From assembly GCA_945643635.1 (NCBI GenBank), contig CALZFC010000005.1, positions 7,960,501 to 8,024,500 of the forward strand: 64,000 nucleotides of DNA, in the 5' to 3' direction. Below the pieces are notes generated by a model. It had not been told where the DNA came from and ran no database searches. It saw nothing but the letters and a program-made list of their open reading frames with translations. The translations under genes and the position numbers were made by a program. The stretch comes from Allodiplogaster sudhausi (taxonomy: Eukaryota > Nematoda > Chromadorea > Rhabditida > Diplogasteridae). Below are positions 47,353 to 59,156 of the stretch, one piece after another (positions within the stretch are counted from its first letter, which is position 1; the number at the start of each line of letters is the position of its first letter).

Positions 47353-47766
47353 TCACTTCCTCTATATTTCCCCCGCAAATCCAGGAACTTTTCAAGCGCA
47401 GTACTTTTGGGTTCGTTTGAGACCGCAAGGAGGATGAAAGATATTAGGAAAATGTTGAACAAGTACATATCATTTGTGCATACCAGCCACTCTGTCTAAA
47501 TATCTTCTCCGGTCACAATAGCAGAGAGTGCTCATGGAAGACATTAGGAAACATACATACAATTACTAATATTTCGTAAAGAAAATGACGAGTTTGAAGT
47601 CCGCGTGAGAGCTAAGAAGGGCAGAGCAGACCTTCTTATCTTCCTGACTTGGAAAGAAATGCAACTGCTGAGTCTCTTCACGTGCTTTCAACGACGCAAT
47701 CAAGCTCGTGCTTGATCGAACTCGCTGGGCCACTCTCATCTTACCTCCTCTCCGTTATCTTCCCCT
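47353..47766. other. Spacer between RGK-like gene and upstream small gene
   Basis: No exon supported; both neighbours are on the minus strand, 414 bases apart, so co-transcription is possible. Confidence 0.3.
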
Positions 47767-48848
47767 TCAACTCTTGCTAATGGCATCATTCGCATACGCT
47801 CTTTCCCCATCTCTCCCCGCATCCCTCGCCCATTCTCCCTCCTTCTCGATCTCTTTCGTTCTCCTGGCATTCAGATTCTTATAGTGGTCTCCATTCACCT
47901 CCAGCACAATACTGGCATTTCCGGTCTGCAATCGGCCAAAGCAAACTACATACATACTGGTAGATAATATGAACGTATGTAGGTACATATGTATGCACGG
48001 TATGTGAAGCCAAGCAGTGATGTTTACCTGTTTTTTTATTGGACTCTAGAGGAATTCGGTTTGTATATTGAACAGTTGAATTCTTACCTCGGTGAAGATG
48101 TTCTTGGTGTGCTTGGCAGGGAACGACCTGCAATGTTGAAAAAGATCAGGTTTGTACATTTTAACCCTAAAAGTAAAAAAAAACTTCGATTCGCATTCTG
48201 TTAATATGTAAGTGCATGTAAAACATGGATTTCATATTTCTGTTCTGCTGCTCATGGTAGAATTTAATTTTCAAATTCATGTTTTTTTTAATCCATTGAT
48301 TCCTGGATGTCAGAAGAAAGCAGCTGCTTGCCCGAATGGCACACTTCTATTCTTAATACAAGAAAGGTTAACATAGTCAAGATGTCTCATGACGCACCGG
48401 GAGTGGAAGGAAGAGAGCGACGGAAGGTCGGAGAGACAGCCGGAGAGAGCAGACGGGGAGAGGGCGGATTCGTGTCTCGCGGAGAGAGCCCGAGGGGAGA
48501 AAGACCTCCCGGCAGGTGGTGGCCATCTTAACTATCCTCTTCAATTTAAATTCCCAATTCAAAACATTTAGGTAAACTAAAATGCTTCGTGGAATAAATG
48601 ACTGCTTCAAAGTTCCATGCACTTGCTTCTTACGTTTTTTTCTCCTCCCCTAATTTTCCCGTTTCGCAGTTCAATTGAAAAGTTTAGGGTAGCAAAAGTA
48701 TTCTGTGCAAGCAACTCGGAGGAGTGCGTATTGACTAGCACATAGATGAAGAAACTGAGATCGAAATGGAAGACTTCTCCGCACCTCCAGCAAGCGGAAG
48801 CAGAGGACTGCGGAGAGTGCAGGGAAGGGACACGCGGCGGGAGTTCAT
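47767..48848 (-). CDS. Unrecognised Ser/Pro-rich protein, 144 aa
   Basis: Four phase-consistent exons: 48848-48742, 48526-48398, 48127-48088 and 47925-47767. The first half is Ser/Leu/Pro/Arg-rich (MNSRRVSLPCTLRSPLLPLA, RSFSPRALSARHESALSPSA), resembling a disordered phosphorylated tail with several R-x-x-S and S-P sites. The second half (NIFTETGNASIVLEVNGDHY) then becomes charged (RRTKEIEKEGEWARDAGRDG) and ends ISKS. It may be a 5' exon group of the RGK-like gene using an alternative donor (CTGGAG|GTGAAT), because RGK proteins have long Ser-rich N-terminal extensions. As drawn it stops independently at 47767. Confidence 0.5.
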
Positions 48849-51800
48849 CGCACTGCTTCTTCTCACTCTGCAGGCCGAAGCTGTTAATGGAGAGGAGAAC
48901 AAAGATAATGACAACAAAGAGCGCTCAAGTGAAAACACGGGAAACAGAAAGAGAGGATGACTGAGAGGGAGACAGGAAATTAACAGAAATGGATGTGTCT
49001 TAACGGAAATGAGGGTGGCTCACGAACAAAACACGTCATTTAAATATGTAGTAAAAACTGGGTCTGAAAATGATAGAGATACTCTTCACGTGAGGGATAC
49101 TTGAAGAAGGAGAAGGAAAGCAATTGTGGGTGGAGCGCGAGAAGAGAGGAAACAGGGGAAGCAAGGGAAGCGAAATGACAGAGAGAAGAGAGGAAGAGAT
49201 AGAGCGGGGGAAAGGAGATTTTGTGAGAGTATATACAATGAAGGTAGAAAGAGAGAGAGAGGAGAAGAGAGAGAACTAAGTACAGACACAACGATTGAAC
49301 AAGAAAAGTGTAGAACAACAGCAGGCGAAATCTCCAGCTAATTTGTTATGGTAATTGTAGAGAAGCTGGAAACGACGAATTCCTCTTCGAGTAAACATCA
49401 GAATGATCGAGCAGAGTCAAGGAGAGAATGCATTCTGAACTAAGCAAGAAAGTCAATGATTTTCAATCCGTAAAAGGCACCCACATCCAGACTTCGCAGA
49501 AAAGTCTCTCAAACTCGGGACGGGAATTGTAGGAGCACTAATTTATGCATTGCCAAGAAGTTAATGTTTGTTCCCAGGTGAGAGCACGCCCTCTGACGCA
49601 ATCAGAAGACAGCTATTCTCATACGAAATTTGTGTCCAATTCTAGATATTTGCTCTCCCACGTACCACATTCTTACTTTTCCGAACTCGTTACTGTGATG
49701 TTTATACTTCAATCTTTTCCTATCCCGGCTTTTGCTCCATCTTCCGGGTTCTTCTTTCGTACTCGCCTCTCTCGCTCTCTCACTTGGATTCCCAATTTAG
49801 CAATATCCCGTTTGTGCACGCAGTGACGCATGTGATGACCGAATATCGTGAGCATTAACCGTTGGATTTGCTTCGTTGAGTGCCAAAATGTGCGGGACCA
49901 AACAATATTAAAAAGGACGTGGAAGTATGGAGGATTGCTCTGCAAGGGGCCATTTGCATCTCCTTGCAAGAATGCAAATCATTCTGAAACAAAACGAAAA
50001 CAAGGCAAGAGTATGGAATGAAAGGGATGAAGAAAGATAGACAATGAGAAGAGAGGTGCTAATGACTCCTTTGGAGTCTTGAAGGGATAGAAGAACCCAG
50101 CCTGTGTCCTGTTGATGAAGAGAAAGAGAGAGAAAGAGAGGAAGCGTGAGAGGGAGAGGAAAGTATAGTGAAATGAAGGCAATGATAGGGAGGAGGCACT
50201 GGAATACGCAGTGGCGAGCGTTGTTGTTCAGGGCATAAAGGACAAAAAGAGGACGCCTCAGGCTGCCAAAAAAATTGTATAATAAAAGCACATACGATAT
50301 GCGGCAGGCAAACTAGATTACATATTTTTGCAAAGTGTACAGACCGAAGAGGGAAGAGGACCGCAGGGCTGACCGCTATTCGACTTCCCAGGACACAACA
50401 AGCGAATCTTATTAGCAGATGATTTATTACATTTATTAACAGCCTTGGAATCCCCGAGAAGTTAGATATTGGATTTAAAAAATATGATTTATAATGGTAG
50501 ACAGAGATATGTACATTAATATATATACATACATATGTGCATACATATGTTCATATGAAAGGCGGGTGAAACATTTTGACTCTAGCCAAATCGACATGAT
50601 TACAAATGCAAAGAAAATGTCAGTAAATGCATACATTCATGTGGAGAGGAAAAATGAGAGGGTAAATATTAAGAGAGTAAAGATGAGTGGATAAGGAAGA
50701 GATGAAGGAATGGAAGGTGAGACCTTGGCTTAAGCTGAGCTGCCGGAAGGCAAATCCAAAGAGAGGATGCAGTGTCATGCTTAGAAGGCAATCACTCTGT
50801 TATCTCTCACCTTCTCTCTGACCTGTCTCTCTCTCCCTCTCTCTTTCTCTTCTCTTTCTCCCTCCCTTTCTCTCTCTCTATCTTCCTCGAGAATCAAGAC
50901 TGCAACTATTTAATTAGTGGAAGAGCATCAATGAAGAGTGATAAAAAGGTTCTGTCGTTGAAAGTTGACGTAGCGTGAGTGTACGATCATGAGACATTTA
51001 AAAAGACGCTAATAAGCAGGTTCACGGATGAGTGATTTCTTCGTTTGCAACAATCGAAAAAGAACAGTGAACTGAGGAAGAAATATGTTTTAACAGTAAT
51101 AAACAAAAGCAACAACTGCGTTCAATGTACGTGCTTACTATGTACATACATACGTGAGAAAAAAATATAAGATCAGTGAAAGGCAAGCGAATTTATAGAG
51201 ATATAGACAGGCAGAGAGACAGAGAGGAGAAGAGAGAGATGGAGAGGAAGAAAGAGAGAGAAGAGAAACGGAGTGAGAGTAAGAAATATACATGAACTGC
51301 CACAAATCATCCATTTGATGCAGGAAATGAATGATGAAATGGCTTCTTGCACGCGGTTTCGCTGCTTCCATCAAAGGCCAGTGCCCGTCAGAAATGAGCA
51401 AAGGCAAATATTTCACACGAGATGCAGAAGGAGACTCTGACGAATAACAGAGACCTTTTGATGTCAAAAGAGAAAACAGCAGTGGTAACGATATTCACAC
51501 TTATTACAAAAATGTGACAGAAGAGAAGGATTCCGTGCAAGTAAACAAGGCTTAGGCTTAGGCTTAAGCCTTGTTTAGGGTTTCGTTCTCTTGCAAAGCA
51601 AGGGCGATCAGCAGAGAAAAGAACGGATAGCACGCGACACCATGGCTGAGGTGGGCGGGCGGAATCTGCTTACGGTGGGGTGGAATCGGCAGAGAGAGAA
51701 AAGAGGGAGAGAGAAAAAAGAGAGTGAGAGAGAGATAGAGGGAGAGAGAAAGAGAGAGAGAGAAGGAGAGAGAGAGAAAGAGAGGAAATAGAGAGAGAAA

Positions 51801-53830
51801 GAGAGAAGAAAAGAAAGATAAAGAGAGAGAGAAAAGAAAAAGAGAGATAAAGGGAAAGATAGGGATAGAGAGAAAAAAAGAAAGAGAGATAGAAGCTGAA
51901 AGATACTGAGACGTGGATCAAGACACCCTAATTAGGGATGAAACGAGAAGGGTGCGGAGAGCATCCCCCCCCCCTCCCGGATGGCGAATACACACACAGG
52001 AAGCATTTGATTATGAACGAAAATGCATCTACAAAAACGTATCATTTCCAATTTCCGTCAGTGTATGTGAAAGTGAAACCGGGAAAATGAGTGAGAATGG
52101 TAGAGAGAGGGAGAGAGGGAGAGTGAATGGGAGAAAAGAGATAGAGAGCGAGAGAGACAGAGAAAGAGAGAGCGATGAAGATGATAATGATGATGAGAGG
52201 TAGGAGACTGAAACTACGGACTCAGACAACTAACGAAGGTGAGAGCGCGAGGAAACGGAAGAGAGCGTGTGGAAAGGTGAAGATCGTAGATTATACATGC
52301 AGACGGAGGGGGAAATGTGAAAAATGTCAAGGGTGCACCACGTCTTCTGTTTCCTTTTCATCGTAGACTGATGTCTGAACAAGGCGACTTTGGAGTCAAT
52401 GGGAAATACATTGTGGCATTGCACTTCTTGTCTAGAAGAGACAAGGCCTGATTAGCCGCGTGACCACGAAAACCACCGAGGCCACTGTTCTGAGTAAGAG
52501 GAAAGGGAGGGGGGGGGGGTGGGGTTGGAAGATGTGGGGGAGGATAAATGATGGCTGCGGCCAGAGATTCTCTCTCCGCATAAACAACATGGCAGCAGGT
52601 GTCCGCTTATTCTTCTGTGCAAGAGTAAGAAATGATTTATTCCTTGCTTGACGTGCTCTCTACGAGGATATATTTCTGGTCGAAAAGGAACTATTTGCAG
52701 TGAATGCAAGAGTAAAACCGCCTTTCTCTTCTGCATAAACAGAATCTGTTGCCGTTGAGAGGGCGTGGATCGAGAAAGAAAGAACGAAATGGATGGGGCA
52801 GGGGAAAACACCTCCATTATAGGCTATTCCTTTTCTCTGCTTGCGGCTTCGTTGTCCGAGCAGATTATCTTCAGGGCAAAGGGAAGAAGAGCGAAGGGAA
52901 ATTATTGGCAATTCTACGGCAACCATTAACTCTGCTAGAGTTAATAAATGTGTTACAACAGGGATTCGAAGAACAAAGGGTAAAAATATGGAGCGGAATA
53001 GTAAGGAGACATAGAATAGAACATATAAAGAGACATTATTAGAGGGAGAGAAAGAGAGAGAGCGAGAGAGAGAACGAGAGAGAAAGAGAGAGAGAGAGAG
53101 AGAGGAAGAGAGGTAGGGAGCAAGAGGGAGAGAACGATATGGGATAGATGACCATGCAATAATTGTCATGGAGACTCTGAATGAGTTGGCTTCTGACAAT
53201 GAGGCGAAGCACCATCAACAATTATTTTATGTATCTGCAAGCGATCTCTCATTTCTCTGCATTATTCACTCCTTCTTCCAGCGAGATCAAAGTTATCCCA
53301 TCTCGATGCCCTTTCATTTGACGATGTGAACTCTCTCTCACTCTCTCTCACTCTCTCTCTCTCTCTCTCTCTATCTGGACTTCTCATTCTCAATACGGAG
53401 TGTGAATAACTCTTGAACCAGACAATACACAACCGCCTCAAGGCAGTAAGAAATGACGACTGCTGGGTCTTCATATTCTTCCTACTTCAACGCCACACCA
53501 AACTCACTCTTCTCTTCGTCTGCGATAAAGAACGAAGAAATACCGAGAAAGTATCTATTTGAACGTACACAGAAAAGAACAGAGGATTATGTTCTGGGCA
53601 GAGAATGCGAATGGGAGGAAGACAAATCAAAGAATAAAAGGACAAAAGACGGCCCCGAACGCCGTCGAAATATCATTTCCAGGACGGGCACGGAGATTGA
53701 CAAAAGACGAGTGCTAGGTGAAGAGTGAAGAAGGGACGAGCGAGGCCGTGACTGGGACTTGCATTACCCCGTGACATGGCAAGGCCCTGTTGTTTTTATG
53801 TATTTTCTACAATTGGGCTGATGACTTGTC
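48849..53830. other. 5 kb gene-poor region rich in AG simple sequence
   Basis: Purine-strand microsatellites at about 49130-49270, 50125-50160, 51210-51270, 51690-51900, 52105-52165 and 53040-53110, with their pyrimidine complements elsewhere. Coding hints on minus (50270-50190 LRRPLFVLYALNNNARHCVF; 50105-50045 DTGWVLLSLQDSKGVISTSL; 49980-49870 GDANGPLQSNPPYFHVLFNI) have acceptors but were not linked. A plus-strand ORF at 53453-53728 is Glu/Lys/Arg-rich and unsupported. Confidence 0.35.
51549..51570. repeat. Interstitial nematode telomere repeat (TTAGGC)
   Basis: GGCTTAGGCTTAGGCTTA followed by AGCC: nearly three TTAGGC units that then fold back (AAGGCTT...AAGCCTT), inside repeat-rich noncoding DNA. 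Confidence 0.65.
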
Positions 53831-53839
53831 TTGAAAAGA

Positions 53840-54258
53840 GTGATTCATTTAATGTACGATTCCACACAATATAATATATTTATCGTGCTTATATTTCTAC
53901 AAAAGCTAATTTCCTCAAAACAGCAAGGCCCGGCTGATATGCCAAAGTTGAACTGGGCTGCGAAAGACAATGGCATTTCATTCTTGGAACATGATAGAAG
54001 CAACCGTAATCGGGGAAAATTTTCACTCATCAGTATATGCAAAAATATACTTACAAAATATGAAAATTATTTTTGAAACCGGCATTGTATTATGACATTA
54101 TTCTTGAACTTCTTTCGCTTGACGGTGATGTTGATGTTTTCGTCGAAATCACAGAGACGGAATGAGATGTCGTTTCTGGTTTCATTGATGAAGTATATGG
54201 ATCTAAAATTGTAGAATAAAGATTTGCTATCAGATCATATTTTTCAAAACAAAAAAAA
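53840..54258. repeat. Duplicated block, copy 1 (about 310-400 bases)
   Basis: Shares long near-identical runs with 57108-57423 in the same orientation, for example GACATTATTCTTGAACTTCT and GATGAAGTATATGGATCT. It lies directly after the stop codon of the 355-aa gene. On the minus strand it is open from an acceptor as SIYFINETRNDISFRLCDFD and on to a stop, suggesting a former exon. Confidence 0.85.
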
Positions 54259-56251
54259 TTATAAATCCAAGATCTCGGGTCCCCAGATCGAGCTGCTCGT
54301 GTGGACGAAGGCCTCAAATCAATCAACTGCAGGAGAGGGGGGGGGGACACTGTGCCATACCTTGCGGCGGATTTCAATGAAGCCGCAACTCAACGTCGAC
54401 CCCTCTCCAATCGCCACGCTTTCTTGAAATTTGACGTGCCGATCTGCCTGGCTTTTCTCTTTCAAGCGAACTCCCGGAATCGGCTTTCTGGGAAAGAATC
54501 AACCGATATCCTTCCTCCCTTTCCTTAGAAACGTACCCCTGGGTGTTTTCATCTCTGTCGAAGGAAATCAGCAGCCGCTCCGACTTCTCAACGCCTTTCT
54601 GATCCTTCTCCATCGACGCATCCGCAATCACTGACAAGTGAGAGAGGGAGCGGTCACTACAACGAAAGACTAAGATCTAAAGAATAAGTAATCAGACAAA
54701 TTCTTAATTGCTTAGTATAAAAGTATGCCCAAACCTGCCATCGAGACCGATGATTCGGCCCTTGCAGATGTACTTGAAGCATCGGCTGTCCACCGTCTTC
54801 CACTTGTTTCTCTCTTGGCCACGCTCAAACAGGAGAGATGAGTCTTTAGTTAAGATGTTTTTTTTAATAACTGCAAAGAAGAATAGGCACCTCAACTGTG
54901 GTAATTCGCTGGACGAGAATGTAATCGGCGCCGAGGTACACCTGAATAGGCTTTTGTAAATCCCCCAAATCATCAGAATGGTTGGTTGAGATCGACCTGC
55001 TGGCTCGAGTGAGAATTTAGCTTGCTGCTTTCCTTCTGCTCCAGAACACTGTCGACGTTTGGTTTCTTCTATACAAAAACGAATGGATTTCATTTTCTGT
55101 CAACTATAACAATGTTTGAATAGTGATATCACGTGATTTGCAAGCAAACCCATAGTGATCCAGGAGTGTACATATGTATGTACATACATATGTACACTCC
55201 TGGATCACTATGGTTTTGCTTGCAAATATATCCTATGTGCATACATATGTTTGCAGGTGCTTGCGTATTATAAAGCCCTTTTCAAGCTTTCAAGTTATTT
55301 TCGTTTTGTTATTTGTATGTGGTTCCATATGCAGACATCGCCATCCTCATAAACGCTATCCTTTTGTATATAAATATTTTGGTCGGGTCCCCGGAAATTT
55401 TTAATCTCTCCCAAATCGCCGCATTTGAATGAACTTCGTCTGACTTCATGGAAGATGTCGGAAGAATTCTTCTCTCCTCCCCGTGACCAAAAAGACTTTC
55501 GCTGAAGAACCGAATCTGCCCGGCGATAGGGTCAGTTTCCACTGCCTGATGAGTGATGATCTGGAAAAAGAAGAATCCTTATTTGCTTAATCACGGGAGG
55601 GCAGACCAGTAGAGGCTCTCGCAGAATGCACTCAGGTGGAGCTGCTCCAGTCTTGGACAGAGTCTGCCCGGGATTGAAGAGTTGGCGTGCCGCGCTACGG
55701 TCGCGAGTGCGGTTGGGGTCGGAGAGTCGAGAATCTCCGACGCTCGTGTCAGCCAGAGTGGGCGGCGGCGGTGGCGAAAGAGACATCTATGATTCTCCCA
55801 TCTTCCTCATTGCATTAGGATAGTGTTTCATTTCATTTCAAAGTCTTCTTGAAGCAATTGTCACCTTGTTTTGGACAATCGGGACGATGGGCGAGAGTTC
55901 GAGGTCATTCAGGGAGACCTGGGTTGAGCTGGTCCATGCCTGCACAGCAATTCGCATCGCGTTCTGCAAAGATCTTATTCCTTGCTTAGTGGCTACTTAT
56001 TTAGATTTTAATTAAATAGATATGCTTATCTGTTGAAATTAAATTATTGTCGAAACAGTTTAAACATTTATGATTTTAGGACGGACCGAGATTGCCCGCC
56101 GACGAAGATCGCTCTCGCGTCTCCGTGACTTCTTGCTCTTCTCTGATGACGAGCCGCTCGGACTGCAAATCTTCTTCATTCTTTTGGGAAGATATCGATT
56201 CAATAATTCTTCAATTATCGCTTGATTTGTAATTGGCGTGCCCCTCTCCAT
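54259..56251 (-). CDS. Unrecognised ten-exon protein, 355 aa
   Basis: Ten exons keep one open frame: 56251-56087, 55963-55865, 55786-55607, 55545-55435, 55068-54997, 54941-54891, 54823-54735, 54656-54537, 54487-54361 and 54312-54259. The N terminus (MERGTPITNQAIIEELLNRY) leads into a basic patch (PKRMKKI, SKKSRRRESDLRRRA). A Pro/Ser-rich linker follows, with a phosphorylation-type spacing (SDPNRTRDRSAARQLFNPGQ). The second half looks globular with alternating beta-like runs (VYLGADYILVQRITTVE, SRCFKYICKGRIIGLDGR, KSERLLISFDRDENTQG, LSCGFIEIRRKAFVHTSSS) and ends WGPEILDL. No signal peptide or membrane span; likely nuclear or cytoplasmic. I do not recognise the fold. Start ATG is the first in the open frame. 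Confidence 0.7.
55136..55227. repeat. 92-base near-perfect palindrome in an intron
   Basis: Arms read CCATAGTGATCCAGGAGTGT and their complement around a TACATATGTATGTACATACA centre, extended outward by ATTTGCAAGCAAA. It would form a hairpin of over 40 base pairs with no spacer, within an intron of the 355-aa gene. Confidence 0.9.
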
Positions 56252-56543
56252 GTTTGCTATTTGGTGTTGAAGTGGAGAGTGGAAGACCAGCCGAGAGAAC
56301 TGCAGAGAAGCGCTGGAAATGAAAAATCTTCTATTAATGTAGTCTACTTTTTACATAATGTTTATAAGCATTTTTAAACTTTCGATGTATCCAAAGGAGG
56401 TATGTAGTTTCAATTTACATGGTCCAGAATATCATCAATGTCATTTAAAAAAAATCTTCATATTCATGCAATGAAGTATTATTAATGTGCATATGCACAT
56501 TTTTTTTGTTCGACTGGAAATCAACAGCTAAAGTTCTGATTAG

Positions 56544-57050
56544 TTAGCTCTCGTGAATTCTCATGACGGTGCAACGGACGGAGTTCGCGTGATTCCTTTG
56601 TCCTTCGCCTCGTTCCTCTGGCTTCCTCTGCTTGATGTCGCCGTTGGGAAGAACCTGTCAAATAGCTTGGGATTTGGATTTTGAGATTTGAACTGGGAAA
56701 TGACTCGAACCTGGAAGGAGAATACGGAATCATGCCAGAAGCGACCTCGGCTCTGAGATCGATCGCGAGGTTTCTGGAAACAGAATTCCTTGATAGGAAA
56801 GCACATGAACAAATACGCTTTCCCGCAGCATTTTTTTTATCGATTTAATATGAAGTTCATTGAGCAATTTGATTATTCCAGGCTGTTATATTACATGAAA
56901 GTTTAATAAATTAATTAAAAACTGGCTTGCCTTTTCAGCCATTGGGGAAGTGGAGAGGGGAGAGCGACGTTGACCAGTCGCGAGTGAAGAAAGGAGGGAA
57001 ACTGATGACAAATTTAACAGGCGCTCCAAATCAAAAAGGTTAATTTGCAT
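56544..57050 (-). CDS. Unrecognised small basic protein, 98 residues
   Basis: Three phase-consistent exons: 57050-56931, 56773-56711 and 56654-56544. It begins MQINLFDLERLLNLSSVSLL, has a basic middle (KKPRDRSQSRGRFWHDSVFS) and ends CTVMRIHES. The first intron begins GC in an otherwise good context (AAAAG|GCAAGC). No family recognised. An alternative frame joins the last two exons as FFPTATSSRGSQRNEAKDKG, so the call rests on the ATG and the GC donor. Confidence 0.45.
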
Positions 57051-57107
57051 GGTACAGGAGTAGTCTTTTTTCTTATTTTAAGTGTATGAACCGAGTCATT
57101 TGATACA

Positions 57108-57423
57108 AAGTTGAACTGGACTGTGACAAAAAAAAACATTTCATTCATGGAACATGTTAAGAAGAAACTGTAATCGGGGAAAATTTTATATGATCAGTAT
57201 ATACAAAAATATAAGTACAAAATATACAAATGATTTATGAATCCGACATTGTATTATGACATTATTCTTGAACTTCTTTCGCTTGACGGTGATGTTGATG
57301 TTTTCGTCGAAATATCAGAGACGGAATGTGAAGTCGTTTCTGGTTTCATTGATGAAGTATATGGATCTATAATTGTAGAACGAAAATTTGATAACATGGC
57401 ATATTTTTCAAAAAAATTATAAA
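57108..57423. repeat. Duplicated block, copy 2
   Basis: Direct copy of 53840-54258, starting at the stop codon of the secreted 169-aa gene. Its minus-strand frame equivalent to copy 1 is interrupted by TGA (FTFRL-stop), so any exon here is dead. Confidence 0.85.
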
Positions 57424-58636
57424 CTAAGATTGGTCAAAGATCTTGCCCGCTGTCTGCCTCTTCTTCATTGGAAGCAGCCCCTCATCTGGGTCTTCCGCCT
57501 CCAGTTGCTCCACTCCAAGTCTTCCGTCTGCAGTGTCTCCATCCCGGCTTCCCTCTCTCTTCTCGTTCTCCTCCCACTTCGAATTTGGGTCTCAAGAGAT
57601 GAAATGGTATGATTTTGTTGCCAGAACCAATAAAAAGAGCAAACAAACAACAAAAATGGCACCGGTTATTCTGCCGACCGATGCTGGCAGAGTTGGTCCT
57701 GCATTGTCAGGAACACCAGATACAAAAGAGATAGGGGAGAGTGAAGAAGAGAGAAAGGAAGGGGGAGAGGTCGGAGGGGCCATCTTCTGGAAGAAAGACG
57801 CGATACCACTCAGGAAAGACTGCAGCGGGTCACCGCCAACAGGGCTGTTGCCTGACTGAAATTTTACTTTCTATTCTTTTATTTTTAAATAAATTTCTGA
57901 TTAGTACATTATGTATGTATGAACCATTATTATCTGTAGTTCAAAGAGGGAAGAGACAAGTGAGAGAGAGAGAGAAGAACGAGAGAGCGAATGATAGAGA
58001 AAACATGAGCAGTGACTTTGCCTTCAAGGCCAATGCTCGCTGGCCTAGAGGTACCTCTAGGTTCTAGTGGTGTGCTGATGAGTCATCTACCCAAGAACTA
58101 GTTACTGCACAATAATACTTCATCATGCTCATCTCTCAGCTATTACTCCTACCAGCTGTTAAGTTTCTTAATTGTAGTTCGACAAACATTGAGAGCACTT
58201 CCGAGACTGAGTCCCGTGTTTGGATCGATGCCAAGTCCTGAATTCAGTCCCAATCGCTGTCCCGCAATTGTAGCACCCTGGTCGCCTCAAAAATTAATGT
58301 ATATAAATCGTATTTAATTATGCACACGTACCTATATACATGTAAGCCAGCAAATTCTTAGAATAAGAAATGACTCTTGAAGTCGAAGACGCCTTCTCCA
58401 AGCCGCAAGCCGAGTCCTCGATCTGCCCCAAAGCCAAAGAGGGAGCCGCCCTGGTTGAAGCCGAGACCGAGCAGGCCATCCGAAGTCTTGCCAAGGTTGA
58501 ACGAGCCCAAGTTGATCTGCCCCCAGGCAACTGGCAATCAACAAGTTCGAGACAAAAGAACATACGGTTTTGCAACGGTCAAATTACAATAGCAACCTTG
58601 GACAGTCGCAAAGAACACAACTGTCGCTGCTTCCAT
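57424..58636 (-). CDS. Secreted Gly/Leu/Phe-rich protein, 169 aa
   Basis: Five phase-consistent exons: 58636-58597, 58530-58375, 58285-58188, 57855-57807 and 57590-57424. MEAATVVFFATVQVAWG is a good signal peptide. The mature part is low-complexity Gly/Leu/Phe/Asn (INLGSFNLGKTSDGLLGLGF, NQGGSLFGFGADRGLGLRLG, GQRLGLNSGLGIDPNTGLSL). The C terminus is acidic then basic (GVEQLEAEDPDEGLLPMKKR, QTAGKIFDQS). Such composition suits a structural extracellular or cuticle-associated protein, or a source of small peptides; the dibasic MKKRQT could be a cleavage site. No known family recognised. Confidence 0.65.
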
Positions 58637-59116
58637 TGGAATATCCAGCCGGGATCGAGACCAGTTCCTTGCTATTATTGAGGGATGACTGAAGTAGAAT
58701 GAAGAGGGGTGGGAAAGTGAACTCTCCCTCTCTCTTTCTCTACCTCTCTCTCTCTCTCTCGCTGTCTCTCTCCCTCACTCTCTCTCTCTCTCTCTCTCTG
58801 TCGGAGTAGTTAGCGATGAAGAGTGATGACAGAGTGGCAAACTCGCCACTCACCAAGTGCAGCAGTCTTTCTTTCCTTCTTCTACTGTCTCTCTTAGTCT
58901 CCTTTCACTGTCACTGACTGGCAAGACTCTGCTCTTTATTCTGTCTGACTGGTGCTCTATTACTTGTCTTCTCGTTGTACTTCGAAAAAGAGAAAACGAA
59001 CGGCTGACCGTGGAAGAAGGCATTCCATTCATCCTTTCTTTTTCTCTTCCTCAATATATCTCTTATCTTCCCTTTGAAGGCAAAGAGAGCGGAAGCATAG
59101 CAAGGGAGAGAGCGAG

Positions 59117-59156
<40 letters not shown>

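Noticed and set aside
51591..51791. 66-codon plus ORF
   Set aside because: Entirely an (AG)n translation after about 30 residues; no splice or family evidence.
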